A stretch of 13,108 nt of DNA, taken from NCBI GenBank assembly GCA_947600015.1, contig CANQFX010000034.1, forward strand, positions 1 to 13,108. Reading direction: 5' to 3'. Origin of the DNA: an uncultured Bacilli bacterium (GTDB taxonomy: Bacteria > Bacillota_I > Bacilli_A > RF39 > UBA660). The position numbers were made by a program, and so were the translations under genes. Below the pieces are notes generated by a model that saw nothing but the letters and a program-made list of their open reading frames with translations, was not told where the DNA came from and did no database searches. Shown here one piece after another: positions 7,267 to 13,108 of this stretch (position 1 is the stretch's first letter; each line of letters opens with the position of its first letter).

Positions 7267-7929
7267 ATGAAATTATTTTTAGTGCGACATGGAGAATCCA
7301 TACAAAATACAAAAGAGAATTATCAGTTGGGATTACCAGATCATAAAGTGTATTTATCAGAGAAGGGCAAAAGGCAAGCAAAAGAAGCAGGGCATTTTTT
7401 ACAAGAATATATAAAAGAGCAGAAAATCGATTTATCACAGGCAACATTATGGGTTAGCCCTTATGAAAGAACAAGACAAACAGCAGAAATTATAAATCAA
7501 TATTTAAATATAACAAAAGTAAAAGAAGATATTACCTTAATTGAACAACGATATGGTTTATTTAGCGATAAAGAGATTGAACTGATTAAAAAACAATATC
7601 CAAAAGAGTTTCAATTCTATGATAATTATTGGCAAAATGATGGAAAATTTTATGCGAAATTGCCTCAAGGAGAAAGCCCTTATGATGTAGCCTTAAGAAC
7701 AAGACAATTTCTAGAAACGATTTTTAGAGATGATAGTAATCCGCTTGTCATTGTTTCCCATGGTACTACGATTCGAACGATTATTATGAATTGGTTTCAT
7801 TATTCTCCAGAGTGGTTTCATAGGGAACCAAATATGGAAAATGGTTCAATTCGATTAATTGACAGTCAAAATAAAACGAGTACAGAACAATATATTCATG
7901 GAGGACCAGTCAAAAGATTAAAGAAATAA
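7267..7929 (+). CDS. Histidine phosphatase superfamily protein (phosphoglycerate-mutase-like)
   Basis: A cytoplasmic 220-residue phosphohydrolase or mutase of the histidine phosphatase family. The N-terminal LVRHGES motif gives the nucleophilic H8 and phosphate-binding R7. SPYERTRQTAE (64-74) supplies R68 or R70, LIEQRYG (91-97) places E93 as likely acid/base, and VSHGTTIR (163-170) gives the second catalytic H165. All core residues are present. The substrate cannot be determined: the family covers phosphoglycerate mutases, sugar phosphatases and nucleotide-derived phosphatases. The sequence NDGKFYAKLPQGESPYDV matches the F(Y)xKxPxGES pattern common in small bacterial members. The ATG is preceded by a weak site (ATAGGTGATG). 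It appears monocistronic, with its own terminator upstream and a new promoter about 57 nt downstream. Confidence 0.9.
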   Translation: MKLFLVRHGESIQNTKENYQLGLPDHKVYLSEKGKRQAKEAGHFLQEYIKEQKIDLSQATLWVSPYERTRQTAEIINQYLNITKVKEDITLIEQRYGLFSDKEIELIKKQYPKEFQFYDNYWQNDGKFYAKLPQGESPYDVALRTRQFLETIFRDDSNPLVIVSHGTTIRTIIMNWFHYSPEWFHREPNMENGSIRLIDSQNKTSTEQYIHGGPVKRLKK

Positions 7930-7985
7930 TGAAAATACTACTACTTTTATTTAAGAATAAAAATAAAAATTATGCACAAAAAAGA

Positions 7986-8014
7986 TTGTTTCTAAAAATA
8001 GAACATGATATACT
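7986..8014 (+). promoter_or_regulatory. Strong extended -10 promoter ahead of the metallophosphoesterase pair
   Basis: TTGTTT (7986-7991) and TATACT (8009-8014) are separated by exactly 17 nt, with TGA directly before the -10. Transcription would begin near 8021, giving a leader of about 118 nt before the first metallophosphoesterase start. Confidence 0.7.
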
Positions 8015-8039
8015 TAATTTAAGATAGGAAGTGGTAGTA

Positions 8040-8102
8040 ATGACTCGGAATATGAGAAAAGATAATATGGTTACCACGATAATTCTTAATAACGATTTTT
8101 AG
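8040..8102 (+). CDS. Possible 20-residue leader ORF
   Basis: ATG at 8040 opens a 20-codon frame (MTRNMRKDNMVTTIILNNDF) ending in TAG at 8100-8102. AGGA (8026-8029) lies 10 nt upstream. Its stop codon abuts the first base of the terminator-like hairpin, as in leader-peptide attenuators. It has no run of one amino acid that would name a sensed metabolite, and GTGGTA (8031-8036) can pair with TACCAC (8072-8077) near its ribosome binding site. It may instead be non-coding RNA. Confidence 0.3.
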   Translation: MTRNMRKDNMVTTIILNNDF

Positions 8103-8129
8103 AGTGTACTTTTGTATACTCTTTTATTT
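8102..8129 (+). terminator. Terminator-like hairpin (possible attenuator) before the metallophosphoesterase pair
   Basis: GAGTGTAC (8102-8109) pairs with GTATACTC (8114-8121) through one G-U pair around a TTTT loop, followed by TTTTATTT (8122-8129). It lies between a strong promoter and the GGAGG (8130-8134) of the next gene, so it either attenuates that gene or ends a small RNA of about 110 nt. Confidence 0.6.
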
Positions 8130-8138
8130 GGAGGAAAA

Positions 8139-9125
8139 ATGGAACAAAAAGAGAAGTTGGATAGTTTAAAAGAATTAGCGAAAAAAGAAATACGTTTATC
8201 GGATGTTAGTGAAGCATTAGGGATCAATGAATATGAAGTGTTAGGATTATTAAGAGAATTGCGGTTAGATGGAATTAATATTATTACGCAAAAAAAAGAT
8301 GATGATATTTATATGTTTAATCAAGGAGAACGAGAATTTAATGAAGAGAATACATATAAATTTTTAACAGATGACAATCATGAATTTAAGTTTGTCGCAA
8401 TTTCTGATACTAGATTTGGTTCAAAATATCAACAATTATCTATCTTAAATGATATTTATACCAAAGCATATGATTTAGGTTATAAAAGAGTAATTTTGTG
8501 TGGAAATATTTCAGAAGGGTTATATGCTCTTACGAATATATATTCAGAATGTAATTTTTTAGATGATAGTCTAGGACAAGTAGATTATATTACACAACAT
8601 TACCCTTATATCGAAGGCATGAAAACTTATTTTATTACTGGAATGAAAGATGAGAAACATTTAAAAAATAATAAAATTAATATTGGACGTAGAATTAGTA
8701 ATGTAAGAGAAGATATGATTTATTTAGGTTATAATTCATGTAATATTAGTATTGATAAAGTAAATATGTTGGTATTTAATCCAAAATTAGCCAAAACCTA
8801 TACAGTATCTTATCGACCTCAACAACAAATTGATTCTTTCCGAAGTGAAGATAAACCAGAAATATTACTTTATGGTGGACTGTTACAAATGGAAAAATTT
8901 ACTTACCGAAATGTCGTTTGTATTTCTGTTCCTAGCGTCTGTGCCACAACAAAAGAGATGAGTGATAAGCGTTATTCTAATACCATAGGTGCTTGGTATG
9001 TTACAGTAAAAACAGATCGCTATGGCAAATTAAAATCGGTAAAAGCGATTGATTCTGTTTATTATAAGACCAATAAAGATGATTATTTAAAACCAAAAAT
9101 ATTAAAAATTGGAGAGAAAGAGTAG
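8139..9125 (+). CDS. HTH-metallophosphoesterase paralog with lost metal ligands (probable pseudoenzyme)
   Basis: This 328-residue protein is collinear with its downstream neighbour along its whole length. Residues 1-65 look like a winged helix (LSDVSEALGINEYEVLGLLREL), followed by a calcineurin-like phosphoesterase fold (about 83-310). The ligand motifs are degraded: DxH is D90-T-R92, GD is G122-N123, the GNHD box is GMKD (168-171), and the terminal GHxH is GGLLQ (246-250). The histidine near 219 of the neighbour is also absent. Hydrolysis is therefore unlikely; a structural, regulatory or DNA-binding role is inferred. The ATG at 8139 follows GGAGG (8130-8134). An in-frame TTG at 8112 is rejected because it lies in the hairpin and has no ribosome binding site. 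The next gene starts 13 nt downstream, so the two are probably made together. Confidence 0.85.
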   Translation: MEQKEKLDSLKELAKKEIRLSDVSEALGINEYEVLGLLRELRLDGINIITQKKDDDIYMFNQGEREFNEENTYKFLTDDNHEFKFVAISDTRFGSKYQQLSILNDIYTKAYDLGYKRVILCGNISEGLYALTNIYSECNFLDDSLGQVDYITQHYPYIEGMKTYFITGMKDEKHLKNNKINIGRRISNVREDMIYLGYNSCNISIDKVNMLVFNPKLAKTYTVSYRPQQQIDSFRSEDKPEILLYGGLLQMEKFTYRNVVCISVPSVCATTKEMSDKRYSNTIGAWYVTVKTDRYGKLKSVKAIDSVYYKTNKDDYLKPKILKIGEKE

Positions 9126-9138
9126 AAGAGGTTGAAGT

Positions 9139-10146
9139 ATGGAAGAAGTAAAAAAAGATATTAGTATGGAGTATATTAATAAATTATATCGTTATATGAA
9201 AAAAGATTCTTCGATTGAAGACTTTATGGAAAAATTTCATATGAATCAGACAGAATTAAAAGGAATTTTAGAATTATGTCGTATTTATGGAAAAAATGTA
9301 TCAGTCATAGAAAAAAACGAAACTTTAGTATTTGAAAAATCATTTCCTCGGAAAGTGATTACAACAAAACCAGATTTAAATCCAACAGATTTAATTCATA
9401 CAGAAATTTGTGTTGTTTCTGATACCCATTTTGGTAATATTCATCAACAACTTCATCTATTAAATAAAGTATATGAAGAGGCCTATCACAGAGGAATTGA
9501 TACTGTTCTTCATTGTGGTGATATTGTAGATGGAAATTATTTAAATCGTCCAGAACAACCAAGACAACAATTCCTGCATGGATTTGATGAACAAGCAGGG
9601 TATGTTGTTGATATGTATCCCAAAGTGAAAGGAATTGTGACAAAGTATATTTTAGGAAGTCATGACGAAACACACTACAAAAATGGACAAGCAACAATTA
9701 ATGAATGGATTTCTCGTTGTAGAGAAGATATGGTTTATTTAGGTCAAGATAGTGCTGCCATTAATATTAATGGGGTAAAGATATTTATGGATCATCCTGG
9801 GGGAGGAAGTGCCCAAGCAGTTTCTTATAAACCACAAAAAAGAATTGAAATATTAGAGTCGGATTATAAACCTAAAATATTGTTAATTGGACACTACCAT
9901 AAAAGTTATTCCTTTGTATATCGTAATGTACGAGGAATTGAAGTTCCTTGTTTCTGTGATAAAACACAATTTCAACAAAAGCAGGGTTTATCTAATGTAA
10001 TAGGAGCATATTTTTTAAATATTTACTCTGATAATAAAGGAAATATTCAGTACTTTGAACCAGAAGAAATATTGTTTCGCCCAAATGATATGTGGGATGA
10101 AGCAGGAAAAGATAAAAATAAAGTAAAAAAATTAGTCATTCAATAA
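9139..10146 (+). CDS. HTH-metallophosphoesterase (calcineurin-like), likely active
   Basis: A 335-residue cytoplasmic protein with an N-terminal helix-turn-helix or winged-helix segment (about 10-65, SSIEDFMEKFHMNQTELKGIL) and a calcineurin-like catalytic domain. Metal-binding motifs in order are D95-T-H97 in VSDTHFG, G127-D128 in HCGDIVDG, GSHDE (173-177), D218-H219 in MDHPGGG, and G251-H-Y-H254. The third box departs from the usual GNH(D/E): serine replaces the asparagine. The family includes phosphodiesterases, nucleases and protein phosphatases; the substrate is not apparent, though the HTH hints at nucleic acid. It follows the degraded paralog by 13 nt with AGAGG as ribosome binding site. 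A terminator lies 15 nt after its stop. Confidence 0.9.
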   Translation: MEEVKKDISMEYINKLYRYMKKDSSIEDFMEKFHMNQTELKGILELCRIYGKNVSVIEKNETLVFEKSFPRKVITTKPDLNPTDLIHTEICVVSDTHFGNIHQQLHLLNKVYEEAYHRGIDTVLHCGDIVDGNYLNRPEQPRQQFLHGFDEQAGYVVDMYPKVKGIVTKYILGSHDETHYKNGQATINEWISRCREDMVYLGQDSAAININGVKIFMDHPGGGSAQAVSYKPQKRIEILESDYKPKILLIGHYHKSYSFVYRNVRGIEVPCFCDKTQFQQKQGLSNVIGAYFLNIYSDNKGNIQYFEPEEILFRPNDMWDEAGKDKNKVKKLVIQ

Positions 10147-10161
10147 GATAAAAGTAATATT

Positions 10162-10189
10162 AGAGTACATCAGACGATGTTCTCTTTTT
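10162..10189 (+). terminator. Intrinsic terminator after the metallophosphoesterase pair
   Basis: AGAGTACATC (10162-10171) pairs with GATGTTCTCT (10176-10185) with one T-T mismatch and an AGAC loop, followed by a run of five T. It closes the two-gene unit. Confidence 0.8.
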
Positions 10190-10225
10190 CTAATAAGACT
10201 ATTTACATCCTAAAAGAAAATTGGG

Positions 10226-10254
10226 TTTTCCCATGGCAAAAGCTATGATATAAT
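10226..10254 (+). promoter_or_regulatory. Extended -10 promoter of transketolase
   Basis: TGATATAAT (10246-10254) is a full extended -10. The -35 region (TTTTCC, 10226-10231, spacing 17) is poor. An inverted repeat TGGG-TTTT-CCCA (10222-10233) overlaps that -35 region and could be an operator, though it is short. GAGGAGG follows before the ATG. Confidence 0.6.
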
Positions 10255-10273
10255 AAAGTAGAGGAGGGATGAT

Positions 10274-12252
10274 ATGGTAAATCCAAAAAGAGAGGAAAGT
10301 GAAATTAATCAAGAAAAAATCATTGATCAAATTCGTTGTTTGGGAATTGATATGATTGATGAAGTCAAGAGTGGACATCCTGGCATTGTTTTAGGTGCGG
10401 CTCCTATTCTTTATGTATTATACGCGCATCATTTGCGCTTTGATTTAGAAGATATTAATTATTTTAATCGAGATCGATTTATTTTATCTGCCGGACATGG
10501 CTCTGCTTTACTTTATGCAACATTACATATGGCAGGGTTTCCAATTTCACTTGATGATTTAAAGCAATTTCGTAAAATCGGATCAATTACCCCAGGACAC
10601 CCAGAATATTTGACAACCCCAGGAGTCGATGCCACAACAGGTCCTTTAGGACAAGGATTGGCCATGGGAGTAGGAATGGCAATGGCTGAGGTCAATTTAA
10701 TAAAAATAAAAATGAAATAATTGATTTCAATACGTATGTATTATGTAGTGATGGCGATTTAATGGAAGGAATTAGTTATGAAGCAGCCTCATTAGCAGGA
10801 ACATTAAAACTAAATAAACTCATTGTACTATATGATTCTAACCATGTATGTTTAGATGGAACTACTTCTACCTGCTTCCAAGATAATATTGCGATGCGCT
10901 TTGTTTCTTTGGGATGGAACGTTATTACTGTAAATGATGGTGATCGTTATGAAGAAATTGATAAGGCCATAGAAGAAGCAAAAACAAGTACAGATAAACC
11001 AACCTTAATTGAAGTCAATTCTACCATTGGAAAATATTCCATGCTACAAGGAACCAACGCAGTTCATGGTGGAGCATTAACAAAAGAAGATATTACTTCC
11101 ATTAAAGAAAAGTTGAAAGTACGAGATATTCCTTTTACCGTTTCTAAAACAGCATATGAGGACTTTGCCTATTTTATCCGCCTTCGTTGTCAAAATTTAG
11201 CACATCAATTTCGAAATAAAGTATCGTTAATGGAAGAAGATGAACAAAAGAAATTAAAATTTTTCATGAAAAAAGAAAAAAATATTCCTTTTACTGAATT
11301 TTTTTATGAACCCGCAACAGATAATATAGAATCTCCAAGACAAACTTCCTCTAAGATTTTAAATTCCATCGTTTCTTCTTCGCCATTTATGTTGGGAGGA
11401 AGTGCCGATTTATTTAAGGCTACAAATACTTATATTGAAGAAGGAGGAGACTTTTCTTCAAACAATTATCTAGGAAAAAACATTTTCTTTGGTGTGAGAG
11501 AACACGCTATGGGAGCGATTTTGAATGGTCTTGCTTTATGTGGTTTTCGTCCTTATGGTGCTACATTCTTAAGTTTTAGTGACTATATGAAACCTGCCAT
11601 CCGTCTTGCTTGTATGATGAAGTTATCACCAATTTATATATTTACTCATGACTCGATTAGCGTAGGAGAAGATGGACCAACGCACCAACCCGTAGAACAA
11701 TTACTAGCACTAAGAAGCATGCCTAATATGGATGTTTTTAGACCAGCTGATGCCAATGAAGTAATTGGTTCTTATCGTACCATATTAGAAAAAACAGAAG
11801 GCCCCGCTAGTATTCTATTATCACGCAATAAATTGCCTATTTTAGAAACAACCAAAGTAAATGAGGTCGAAAAAGGAGGATATGTCGTTTTCCCTTCACA
11901 ACAAAAAGCTGACGGTATCCTAATTTCTTCTGGAGAAGAACTACATTTAGCAATCGAAGTTGCCAAACGACTTCGTATAAAAGGAATCGACGTATGTGTC
12001 GTTTCTATGCCAAACTTAGGACGATTCTTGCATCAAAGTGAAGAATATATCGAGGAAATTCTACCAGTAGAAATTAGAAAAATTGTTATTGAAGCTTCTT
12101 CTTCTTTCTCTTGGAATAGTATAGTTTTTAATAGTAAATATTTAATTACATTAGATCAATTTGGAGCAAGTGGATCTCGTGATGAAGTATACCAAAAATT
12201 TGGTTTTGGTTTAGAGGAATTAGAAGAAAAAATAGAAAATTTATTAAAGTAA
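10274..12252 (+). pseudogene. tkt: Transketolase, reading frame broken by an apparent ~13-nt deletion
   Basis: Transketolase moves two-carbon units between sugar phosphates in the pentose phosphate pathway using thiamine diphosphate. The N-terminal frame (148 codons, stop at 10718-10720) carries SGHPG (33-37), SAGHGSALLY (72-81), GHPEY (108-112) and GPLGQGLA (123-130). The remainder continues in another frame: QFNKNKNEIIDF, then SDGDLMEG with the Mg/ThDP site, GGSADL, VREHAMG with the catalytic Glu near 11500, DGPTHQP, and the C-terminal domain. Homologs have about four to five more residues between the AE at 10685-10690 and QFNK at 10693, so the break fits loss of about 13 nt, not a one-base slip. 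Apart from this both halves are intact and the total is normal (about 660 residues), so the break is recent or an assembly error. The ATG at 10762 is internal to the fold and not a real start. Confidence 0.9.
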
Positions 12253-12307
12253 AAAACGACAAAAATAGACTTTTATTCTAAATACAATATAGATAGGGTG
12301 ATTAGAA

Positions 12308-12739
12308 TTGAGAGTCTATTTTATTTTTGATATTAAAAGTGAGTTTGTCAGTCTTTATCAAGGAAATGAGAGAGTACTTTTTAATATATTAAGACAAATA
12401 TATTATTTAGATAAAACAGAAGTAGAATATGGATACCATTTATTTAGACAATTGATTAATCCAATTCCAAAAGAAGAAATTGATCGTGCTTTATTTTTAA
12501 GATTTCATCAAGATATTCCTTATTCCAAACGAGGAAATATTCATTTTATTAATAATTTATACCGTGATGAAATTAGTAGATTATTAGTTAAGAGTAGTTA
12601 TATTCGTTTAGAATTAGAACAAAATACTTCTTCTTTTTTTACAATTTTAAAAGATTTTTCTAGTAATTACTTTGTTTGCTGTTTTGCACAACCAGAATAT
12701 TTCTTTTTAGAGGAAAAAGTATTACAAGGAATTTATTAA
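12308..12739 (+). CDS. sirA: SirA-like protein (sporulation inhibitor of replication, YneE family)
   Basis: A 143-residue soluble protein with TTG start preceded by AGGGTGATT. In Bacillus, SirA binds DnaA domain I and blocks initiation of replication during entry into sporulation. The assignment rests on length (about 148 in B. subtilis), a general resemblance (aromatic-rich N-terminal strand YFIFDIKSEFVSLYQG, a central QLINPIPKEEI like the QYITQPIP region) and above all on gene order tkt-sirA-yneF, the same as in Bacillus. Sequence similarity is weak by eye. No terminator separates it from tkt, so it may be read from the tkt promoter; a TACAAT (12283-12288) might act as -10 but lacks a -35. 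Whether this organism sporulates cannot be told here; a role in replication control outside sporulation is possible. Confidence 0.72.
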   Translation: MRVYFIFDIKSEFVSLYQGNERVLFNILRQIYYLDKTEVEYGYHLFRQLINPIPKEEIDRALFLRFHQDIPYSKRGNIHFINNLYRDEISRLLVKSSYIRLELEQNTSSFFTILKDFSSNYFVCCFAQPEYFFLEEKVLQGIY

Positions 12740-12756
12740 GCTTTTACATAAAAATC

Positions 12757-12785
12757 TTGTATCTTAGAATAAAATTTAGTACAAT
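12757..12785 (+). promoter_or_regulatory. Promoter of yneF
   Basis: TTGTAT (12757-12762) and TACAAT (12780-12785) are spaced by 17 nt. AAGGAG (12792-12797) and the ATG follow at suitable distances. Confidence 0.55.
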
Positions 12786-12805
12786 AATGATAAGGAGATG
12801 AAAGA

Positions 12806-13015
12806 ATGTTACATGATATTTTAATGGTTCTACTAGGCCTTGTAATAGGTGCAGTGATTGGCTTTTTCCTAGCAAGAACTTTTATGAAAAAGTATTTAGC
12901 AAAGAATCCTCCCATTAATGAGGATATGATTAAAACGTTGATGATGCAAATGGGTAGAAAGCCAAATCAAAAACAAATTAATCAAATGATGAAAGCAATG
13001 TCTAAGTATCAATAG
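12806..13015 (+). CDS. yneF: YneF / UPF0154 small membrane protein
   Basis: A 69-residue protein with one N-terminal membrane helix (about 5-26, VLLGLVIGAVIGFFLA) and a basic then amphipathic tail. The conserved family core is obvious: RTFMKKYLAKNPPINEDMI (24-42), MMQMGRKPNQKQINQMMKAM (47-66). Length and position after sirA match B. subtilis yneF. Its function is unknown in any organism as far as I can say; the helix implies a single-pass protein with a cytoplasmic tail. AAGGAG lies 8 nt before the ATG, and a terminator follows directly. Confidence 0.95.
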   Translation: MLHDILMVLLGLVIGAVIGFFLARTFMKKYLAKNPPINEDMIKTLMMQMGRKPNQKQINQMMKAMSKYQ

Positions 13016-13017
13016 CT

Positions 13018-13048
13018 AAAGAGAAATGATCAATTCTTCTCTTTTTTT
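13018..13048 (+). terminator. Intrinsic terminator after yneF
   Basis: AAAGAGAA (13018-13025) pairs with TTCTCTTT (13037-13044), and the T tract runs to 13048. It ends two nt before the -35 box of the next promoter. Confidence 0.75.
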
Positions 13049-13050
13049 AT

Positions 13051-13081
13051 TTGACAAAATTGTAGGGGGGGGGGGTATAAT
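13051..13081 (+). promoter_or_regulatory. Consensus promoter with poly-G spacer, probably phase-variable
   Basis: A perfect TTGACA (13051-13056) and perfect TATAAT (13076-13081) are separated by 19 nt, of which the last 11 are G. The optimal spacer is 17, so loss of two G would give an ideal promoter and each slippage event should change its strength. It faces a gene that starts just past the window. Confidence 0.8.
13065..13075 (+). repeat. Homopolymer of 11 G
   Basis: Eleven consecutive G in a strongly AT-rich sequence; the next longest G run I noticed in the window is five (near 9796). It lies wholly between the -35 and -10 boxes. Homopolymers of this length are prone to slipped-strand mispairing, and also to sequencing error. 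Confidence 0.9.
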
Positions 13082-13102
13082 TTTGGTAGAAGAAAATAAA
13101 AC

Positions 13103-13108
13103 GGAGGA
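13103..13108 (+). promoter_or_regulatory. Ribosome binding site of a gene starting beyond the window
   Basis: GGAGGA are the last six bases. Together with the promoter 22 nt upstream this indicates a gene whose start codon lies within about 5-12 nt past the window end. Confidence 0.6.

Noticed and set aside
7945..7970. Terminator after the histidine phosphatase gene (TTTTATT...AATAAAA)
   Set aside because: Purely A-T stem with no T tract after it; common by chance in this composition.
8031..8110. T-box riboswitch, suggested by TGGTTACCACG
   Set aside because: The T-box core is not intact (extra U, no GGTACCGCG), and the leader from the predicted start site is about 100 nt, too short for a T-box.
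8112..8138. TTG start at 8112 for the first metallophosphoesterase
   Set aside because: It lies inside the terminator hairpin, and the GGAGG at 8130-8134 serves the ATG at 8139.
9359..9697. Minus-strand ORF of 112 codons
   Set aside because: Antisense to the metallophosphoesterase catalytic motifs; His/Leu/Tyr-rich shadow translation with no recognisable domain.
10700..10725. Programmed ribosomal frameshift in A-rich sequence of transketolase
   Set aside because: Residues expected between AE and QFNK are missing from every frame, so a shift alone cannot restore the protein; a deletion explains it better.

Overview
This window is an AT-rich, densely coding stretch in which every convincing gene lies on the + strand. 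It looks like a chromosome segment of a low-GC, cell-wall-bearing member of the Bacilli, possibly one of the uncultured gut lineages near the Mollicutes. The basis is the AT bias, strong GGAGG ribosome binding sites, TGn-TATAAT promoters, and the gene order tkt-sirA-yneF, which is also found in Bacillus. The exact lineage is inferred. No phage, IS element, CRISPR array, tRNA or rRNA was seen, and no stretch over 300 bases lacks a gene.

Layout. Positions 1-1233 hold the 3' part of a secreted, cysteine-containing surface protein, followed by a terminator. Positions 1347-6596 form a tight operon: a CBS/DRTGG-containing Mn-dependent pyrophosphatase (ppaC), a DUF368 polyprenyl-phosphate transporter (popT), undecaprenyl-diphosphatase (uppP), a ZIP-family metal transporter, and an ORF that joins a CmpB-family membrane protein in frame to a type IV prepilin. 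Positions 6651-7929 carry an orphan zinc-ribbon protein and a histidine-phosphatase-family enzyme, separated by hairpins. Positions 7986-8129 hold a strong promoter, a small leader ORF and a terminator-like hairpin ahead of two tandem paralogous HTH-metallophosphoesterases (8139-10146). The first of the pair has lost nearly all its metal ligands. A transketolase gene broken by an apparent short deletion (10274-12252), sirA and yneF complete the gene set.

How the genes fit together. The ppaC-popT-uppP core reads as a lipid-carrier module: pyrophosphate removal, dephosphorylation of undecaprenyl diphosphate outside the membrane, and return of undecaprenyl phosphate to the inner face. The ZIP transporter could supply the divalent metal that ppaC needs.

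The most striking non-coding signal is at the right edge. A consensus TTGACA/TATAAT promoter has an 11-G homopolymer inside its 19-nt spacer, which is the architecture of a phase-variable promoter. The gene it drives starts just beyond the window.
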